From Candidatus Aegiribacteria sp. MLS_C (GTDB taxonomy: Bacteria > Fermentibacterota > Fermentibacteria > Fermentibacterales > JCC-6), in the NCBI GenBank assembly GCA_002030045.1, contig LQBI01000007.1, positions 25,443 through 89,442 of the forward strand: 64,000 nucleotides of DNA, written 5' to 3'. The notes under the pieces were generated by a model. The model saw only the letters and a list, made by a program, of their open reading frames with translations. It was not told the DNA's origin and ran no database searches. Positions 59,534 to 64,000 of this stretch are shown piece after piece. A program made the position numbers and the translations under genes. Within the stretch, counting starts at the first letter, position 1. Each line of letters begins with the position of its first letter.

Positions 59534-61281
59534 TGCGTCTGCTAACCGTATGTAGTCTCCTGCTGCTGCTTGCCTTGCCTGCGGCGGCATACAGGGTCAC
59601 CAATATCTCCGTGGCACCCAGCGGTGACCTGACACAGGTTACGATCACCGCCGACGGGGATATCTCGTACGAGCGGTTCCTGCTGACCGATCCCATGAGG
59701 ATAGTGCTGGACATGGGCGATGCCGTCCACGCACTCCCGGCCATGGACTTCTCCGTGGCCAGGGGCGGGGTGATGTCCATAAGGACCAGCCAGTACAAGG
59801 CTCCGCCGGATGGCATAGTCAGGATCATCATCGATGTGAACGGCGAGCTGGTCAACTACAACGCCAATCTGGAGGGCAGCCAGCTGGTTCTGGAGATACA
59901 GACAGATCCCGCAGGCGTCCCGTTCGCAGAGTGGGCAGCCTCCTCTGCTGCGGTCACCCCGGTGACCTCCGGCGGCAGCGTGGCCCCTCTCTCAGCTGCA
60001 GGATCCAGCCTCTCCGGGCAGACCATAATGTCCTCTTCAAGAGGGATACGCGTCAGCGAGAGCGGGCACCAGGTCGAGGACGGCTTCCCGGTGGAATGGA
60101 TCGGGACCGGCGGAAGGCGAATAACCATAGACGTGGTGGATGCCAACATCGAGACGGTGATGAGAGCTGTCTCCGACGTCAGCGGCATGAACATCATACT
60201 TCCGGAGGACTACACCGCCACAGTCACCGCCAGGCTCCAGAACGTCGGATGGAGGGACGCCCTCACCGCGATACTCCATTCACAGGGACTCGTGGCCAGC
60301 ATGCAGGGCAATGTCCTCAGGGTCATGCCCAGGGACGATTTCTACGATGAGATCAACCAGATGGCGACCACGAGGGCCGATCGCGAGAACCTGCAGGAAC
60401 TCCAGACGGAGATATTCGTCATCAGGTACGCAACGGCCAACAGCATAAGCAATGCCATCGGAACGGCCCTCTCCGAGAGAGGCCAGGTGTCGGTGGACGA
60501 CAGGACCAACTCCATCATAATAACCGACATCCCGTACAAGCTGGAGGAAGTGGGCAGAATGATGCCCATCCTCGACAGCCCCACGGCCCAGGTCATGATA
60601 GAGGCGAAACTGGTGGAGATAGACGCCAGCTACGCCCACGAGCTGGGTATCGACTGGTCCCTTGGCAATCTGAACAGGGCCAACGACATCACCAGGGCTG
60701 GAATGAGCACAAGCGGACTGGGAGTGGGAGACCGGACGGGAACGATATCCTTCAGCACCATCACCAACATGTTGGACGTCAACGCAGCACTGACGATGCT
60801 GGAATCCGAGAACCGCGCCCACATACTCTCGGAACCCAGGATCGCCATAATAGACAACATGACAGGCTCGGTGGTATCGGGGAAGGAGATCCCCCTCACC
60901 CTTCAGGATGAGAGCGGGAACACCTATATACAGCTCTACCAGGTGGGTGTAGAACTCACCGTCACGCCTCACATAAACGCCGACAACAACGTGACACTGG
61001 AGCTGCAGCCCACGGTCAGCGACCTGTCCGGCGAGGCGACCTCTGCCCAGCAGCCCATTATCCTGACCCAGAACGCCAACACGACGCTGATGATAGACGA
61101 CGGCGCCACGGCGGTGATAGGCGGGATCATGAGGAACAGGCAGACCACGGTAAGGAACTCCATTCCGATACTCGGTGCCATACCGCTGCTGGGAGACCTG
61201 CTCTTCTCGTACAACTCCGAGAGGGAGGAGAGCACCGAACTCGTCATCTTCGTGACGCCTCACATAATAAGGCCCTACTAG
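59533..61281 (+). CDS. pilQ: Type IV pilus secretin PilQ
   Basis: The ATG at 59533 overlaps the previous stop. The 582-residue protein has a signal peptide (LLTVCSLLLLLALPAAA), an AMIN domain (RVTNISVAPSGDLTQVTI), STN and secretin N-domains (ITIDVVDANIETVMRAVSDVSGMNI, then FVIRYATANSISNAI) and a secretin core with VEIDASYAHELGIDW, LSEPRIAIIDN, GVELTVTPHI and IPLLGDLLFS. It forms the outer-membrane pore of the pilus, which implies a diderm envelope. Confidence 0.93.
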   Translation: MRLLTVCSLLLLLALPAAAYRVTNISVAPSGDLTQVTITADGDISYERFLLTDPMRIVLDMGDAVHALPAMDFSVARGGVMSIRTSQYKAPPDGIVRIIIDVNGELVNYNANLEGSQLVLEIQTDPAGVPFAEWAASSAAVTPVTSGGSVAPLSAAGSSLSGQTIMSSSRGIRVSESGHQVEDGFPVEWIGTGGRRITIDVVDANIETVMRAVSDVSGMNIILPEDYTATVTARLQNVGWRDALTAILHSQGLVASMQGNVLRVMPRDDFYDEINQMATTRADRENLQELQTEIFVIRYATANSISNAIGTALSERGQVSVDDRTNSIIITDIPYKLEEVGRMMPILDSPTAQVMIEAKLVEIDASYAHELGIDWSLGNLNRANDITRAGMSTSGLGVGDRTGTISFSTITNMLDVNAALTMLESENRAHILSEPRIAIIDNMTGSVVSGKEIPLTLQDESGNTYIQLYQVGVELTVTPHINADNNVTLELQPTVSDLSGEATSAQQPIILTQNANTTLMIDDGATAVIGGIMRNRQTTVRNSIPILGAIPLLGDLLFSYNSEREESTELVIFVTPHIIRPY

Positions 61282-61297
61282 AGTACAACAGGCCGGA

Positions 61298-61831
61298 GTG
61301 ATCAGGATCGGGCGGGGAAAGTGGAAAGGACACCTTCTCCGCCCTTCCTGCAGCTGCTGCAGGCCGACCTCCTCACTGGTAAGGGGCGCCTTCCTGGATA
61401 TCGCCGGAGAGCGGATGGTGTCGGGTGCTGTTGTATGGGACCTCTGCGCCGGTTCAGGCTCAGTTGGGATAGAAGCGCTGAGCTGGGGAGCTTCCCACTG
61501 CGTGTTCATCGATCGGGACCCTGAGTGCACCGCGTTCGTACGCGGTTTCCTGAGGGCGCACGACGCCAGGGAGTCGGCTACGGTTATCACCGGCGACCTG
61601 CGCAAGTATATTAGGCGCCTGGGAGACCGTCCCGGGCTTGTTTTCATAGACCCGCCCTATGCGATGAGCGGGCTCTACAGATGGATAGAGGACACTGACT
61701 GGTCCTCGGTACTGGCTCCGGGCGGGGGGGTATTCGTCGAGTACGGAGAGACTCCCCCGGCGGACATCCTGTGGAAGGTCCGCAGGTACGGCGACAGCTA
61801 CCTGAGGTACATGATCGGCGAAGGAGAATGA
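61298..61831 (+). CDS. rsmD: 16S rRNA (guanine966-N2)-methyltransferase
   Basis: The start is probably GTG at 61298 (MIRIGRGKWKGHLLRP), the usual beginning of RsmD. The 177-residue protein has the SAM-binding VWDLCAGSGSVGIEAL, then HCVFIDRDPE and the catalytic motif FIDPPYAM. It methylates 16S rRNA. The stop overlaps the coaD start (ATGA), a pairing common in bacteria. No clear ribosome site is seen before the GTG. Confidence 0.88.
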   Translation: MIRIGRGKWKGHLLRPSCSCCRPTSSLVRGAFLDIAGERMVSGAVVWDLCAGSGSVGIEALSWGASHCVFIDRDPECTAFVRGFLRAHDARESATVITGDLRKYIRRLGDRPGLVFIDPPYAMSGLYRWIEDTDWSSVLAPGGGVFVEYGETPPADILWKVRRYGDSYLRYMIGEGE

Positions 61832-62307
61832 CGATAGTCTATCCAGGCACCTTCGACCCGGCCACGCTGGGTCACATGGACATAATCCGCAGGGCGGGGA
61901 AGATATTCGGCGGCATCGAGGTCGCTGTGGTGAGGCGTTCGGGGAAGCAGCTCAGTTTCTCCATAGAGGAGAGGGTGGAGCTGATGAGGGGTTCCCTGGA
62001 GGAGGCGGGTCTATCAGGGATCAGCGTGACTTCGTTCGACTGTCTTCTCGTCGAGTACATGCGTTCCAGGGGGCTCACCACGTTCATCAGGGGTCTCAGG
62101 GCGAACTCCGACTTCGAGTACGAGTTCCAGATGCAGCTGATGAACAGGAGACTGGCTCCCGATATAACCGGTCTGTATCTTATGCCTTCCGAGGACAACA
62201 TGTACCTCTCCTCTACGCTCGTTAAGGAGATAGCGATGTACGGGGGAGACGTGAAGACACTCGTTACAGAATGCGTCAGGAAGGCCCTCGAAAGACGCTT
62301 CGGATGA
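61828..62307 (+). CDS. coaD: Phosphopantetheine adenylyltransferase
   Basis: The ATG at 61828 follows GAAGGAG and overlaps the rsmD stop. The 159-residue protein starts with IVYPGTFDPATLGHMDII, the nucleotidyltransferase T/HxGH motif, and has FIRGLRANSDFEYEFQM and YLSSTLVKEIA, all family features. It catalyses the fourth step of coenzyme A synthesis. The rsmD-coaD order is a common bacterial arrangement. Confidence 0.95.
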   Translation: MTIVYPGTFDPATLGHMDIIRRAGKIFGGIEVAVVRRSGKQLSFSIEERVELMRGSLEEAGLSGISVTSFDCLLVEYMRSRGLTTFIRGLRANSDFEYEFQMQLMNRRLAPDITGLYLMPSEDNMYLSSTLVKEIAMYGGDVKTLVTECVRKALERRFG

Positions 62308-62343
62308 TAAGGTAACCGACCAGGGAAAGACGGTGTAGACTAC

Positions 62344-63504
62344 ATGCAATACTCCAGGAACATAGGTCACCTCTCTCCTTCCGCTACACTTCAGCTCAGC
62401 GCAAAGGCGAAGGAGATGCTGCAGTCGGGGCGGGATGTTGTCTCCCTGTCGGCAGGTCAGCCGGATTTTCCGACTCCGGCACCCATAGCCGAAGCCGCCT
62501 TCAGGGCGATAAGCGAGGGAAAGACCGGGTACACGGCAAGTTCCGGCATTCCCGAGCTCAGGAAGGCAGTGGCATCCGGCTATTCGGCCAGGAGGGGACT
62601 GGAATGGTCCCAGTCCGAGGTAATAGTCAGCTGCGGCGCAAAGTTCAGTCTTTCCATCCTTATAGCTTCGGCCATCAATCCGGGTGACAGGGTCCTGCTC
62701 CCAAGACCGTACTGGGTGAGCTATCCCGAGATGGTACTCACGTGGGGAGGGATACCCGTGTATCCCGAGGGAGACATCAATGGGGACTCGATAAGAAAGG
62801 CCGCCGCTGAAGGAGCGGTAGGAGTCCTGCTGAACTATCCATCCAACCCCTCAGGGTACGTCCCAACAGTCGAAGAGATGAGGAATATCGCCGACGCCGT
62901 TGCGGATACGGGGATTTGGGTGATATCGGACGACATATACGAGGACCTCTGCTACCTGGACTCAGGAACACCCCACATCCTGGACGTCAGGCCCGACCTG
63001 AAGGAGAGGACCGCCGTGGTATCCGGTGTGTCGAAGACCTATTCGATGACCGGATGGAGGATAGGTTACTGCCTGTGCAACGCTGAATGGTCAAGACTTG
63101 CAGGCATGCTTCAGGCGCATACCACCTCCAACCCCTGCTCCATCTCCCAGTGGGCCGCCCTGGCCGCCCTGGAGGGCAGTGCCGAAGCGCAGAGGGCAGA
63201 AATGCTTCAGGCATTCAGGAACCGCCGTGACCTGATATGTTCTTTACTTTCGAACGAAGAACGTTTACAATTTGAGAGACCGGAGGGAGCGTTCTACGTG
63301 TTTGCCAGGGTCCTGGTGGAAGGGACGCTTGACAGTGCGGAGTTCTGTGGAGAACTTCTCGAGAAGGAGGAACTTGCGATCATACCGGGTTCCGCTTTCG
63401 GCGCCGAGGGGTATATTAGAATATCCTTCGCGGCAAGTGATGAGGATATTCGGGAAGGTGTGAGGCGACTCGGAAGATTCCTGCGCGGGAGGTACGATAC
63501 ATGA
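62344..63504 (+). CDS. Aspartate aminotransferase-like enzyme (class I/II PLP-dependent)
   Basis: The 386-residue protein has SLSAGQPDFPTPAPIAEA at the start, GKTGYTASSGIPELRKAV, LNYPSNPSGYVPT and the PLP lysine K231 in SGVSKTYSMTGWRIGY. This is the AspC/PatA-type layout of thermophile-like AspATs (family I gamma). It transfers the amino group between aspartate or another amino acid and 2-oxoglutarate in the cytoplasm; exact specificity is unknown. Its stop overlaps the next gene. Confidence 0.88.
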   Translation: MQYSRNIGHLSPSATLQLSAKAKEMLQSGRDVVSLSAGQPDFPTPAPIAEAAFRAISEGKTGYTASSGIPELRKAVASGYSARRGLEWSQSEVIVSCGAKFSLSILIASAINPGDRVLLPRPYWVSYPEMVLTWGGIPVYPEGDINGDSIRKAAAEGAVGVLLNYPSNPSGYVPTVEEMRNIADAVADTGIWVISDDIYEDLCYLDSGTPHILDVRPDLKERTAVVSGVSKTYSMTGWRIGYCLCNAEWSRLAGMLQAHTTSNPCSISQWAALAALEGSAEAQRAEMLQAFRNRRDLICSLLSNEERLQFERPEGAFYVFARVLVEGTLDSAEFCGELLEKEELAIIPGSAFGAEGYIRISFAASDEDIREGVRRLGRFLRGRYDT

Positions 63505-63920
63505 TAGTCAGCTGTCCGAAATGCCACTCCAAGTACAACATTCCCGAGAAGAGGATAGGGGACTCTCCCAAGAGGTTTCGCTGCAGGAAGTGTTCAGAGG
63601 TGTTCATCATCAATCCTCCCGAGACCGACAAACCCGAGAAGAAGCAGTCAGTCCTGGAGGAAAGCAAGGAGGAGAGGGCTGCCAGGTTCGCCCGGGTCCT
63701 TGCCAGCGACATGCTCATCTACAACAAGGACCTCATCGAGGAAGCCCGCATGAAAGGCACCATCCCCGAGGTGATGGGACAGGAGATACAGAAGTCATGG
63801 GAACTCTGGAAGTCCCGTTTCCCCGAGGCTTTCGAGGCGAAACCCGAAATATTCAGCGACGCCCTCAACCAGTTCCTTGCGGATGGGGAAAAAGTATTCA
63901 GGGCGCAGGATTTCTCCTAG
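63501..63920 (+). CDS. MJ0042-type zinc-finger protein
   Basis: The start overlaps the aminotransferase stop (ATGA). The first 38 residues form an MJ0042-type zinc finger: MIVSCPKCHSKYNIPEKRIG and RCRKCSEVF. A charged linker (PPETDKPEKKQSVLEESKEER) leads to a helical C-terminal part of about 75 residues (RFARVLASDMLIYNKDLIEEA). In other phyla such proteins are often linked to envelope or gliding-related genes. Function unknown. About 80 bases of non-coding sequence follow to the window end, with an inverted repeat GCTCATTA/TAATGAGC (63937-63944, 63969-63976). Confidence 0.75.
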   Translation: MIVSCPKCHSKYNIPEKRIGDSPKRFRCRKCSEVFIINPPETDKPEKKQSVLEESKEERAARFARVLASDMLIYNKDLIEEARMKGTIPEVMGQEIQKSWELWKSRFPEAFEAKPEIFSDALNQFLADGEKVFRAQDFS

Positions 63921-64000
63921 GCTGGCCCTGAAACCGGCTCATTATCAGTGCTGTATTCCCGAATTACCTAATGAGCAGTCGCATGAAGCAAGACTTCTCA

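Noticed and set aside
60280..61647. A 455-codon frame on the minus strand across pilQ and rsmD
   Set aside because: It lies antisense to the conserved secretin core and has no ribosome site or domain.
1..64000. UGA reassigned to tryptophan throughout the genome
   Set aside because: Many clear genes end at TGA at the family-typical position (for example nuoC at 842-844 and the C25 gene at 7791-7793), and TGG is used for tryptophan.

Overview
The window is bacterial DNA with dense, mostly co-oriented genes, short or overlapping junctions (ATGA, GTGA, TTGA), good GGAGG-type ribosome binding sites, frequent GTG and TTG starts and strong use of AGG/CGG arginine and TGA stop codons. Several secreted proteins end in an 80-90 residue FlgD-like module, two are gingipain-like (C25) peptidases, and there is a complex I-like membrane oxidoreductase, ferredoxin-thioredoxin reductase and a type IV pilus operon. 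Together these suggest an uncultured anaerobic, diderm bacterium of the FCB group. Candidatus Fermentibacterota (Hyd24-12) would fit, but that placement is inference; no rRNA or marker set was available to test it.

Layout. 1-3.8 kb: the end of a complex I-like operon (nuoB-, nuoC-, nuoD-like, then a NuoI ferredoxin fused to a GltD/NfnB-type flavoprotein). 4-13 kb: secreted proteins (a frameshifted gene pair, a C25 peptidase, a ChaN-like protein, an M15 peptidase, a discoidin-like protein) and a GT-C type membrane protein. 13-15 kb: a NatAB-like ABC exporter. 15-18 kb, minus strand: an SDH-type serine protease, a secreted protein and an HTH-PTS IIA regulator. 18-26.6 kb: secreted FlgD-tailed proteins (one with two in-frame TGA codons), a second C25 peptidase, a DUF429 protein, two tandem paralogues and a SIMPL lipoprotein. 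26.6-27.4 kb: ferredoxin-thioredoxin reductase, a palindromic repeat and a candidate structured RNA with its own promoter and terminator. 27.4-30.4 kb: a GNAT fusion protein. 30.4-33.7 kb: a radical SAM gene surrounded by decayed lipoprotein and repeat-protein genes. 33.7-36.8 kb: a GGDEF-STAND-TPR protein. 37-40.7 kb: a lipoprotein, tRNA-Cys, a CXXC peptide/polyferredoxin/TlpA set and a glycosyltransferase. 40.8-45.3 kb: an STAS / anti-sigma kinase / STAND-HEAT-SpoIIE operon ending in a 24-bp tandem repeat. 45.3-51.8 kb: SAM hydroxide adenosyltransferase, GH57, MurU/AmgK-like pair, trpS and cysS. 51.8-54.6 kb: divergent lipid-linked-sugar glycosyltransferases. 54.7-61.3 kb: an RHH regulator and a pilMN-lipoprotein-pilO-pilP-pilQ operon. 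61.3-63.9 kb: rsmD, coaD, an aspartate aminotransferase and a zinc-finger protein.

The most unusual items are the partner-switching operon built around a STAND-HEAT-SpoIIE protein, the structured RNA at 27.1 kb, the in-frame TGA codons at expected tryptophan positions in two otherwise coherent genes, the 24-bp repeat that appears to be copied from the 3' end of the SpoIIE gene, and the NuoI-GltD fusion. No CRISPR array, prophage, transposase or rRNA was seen.
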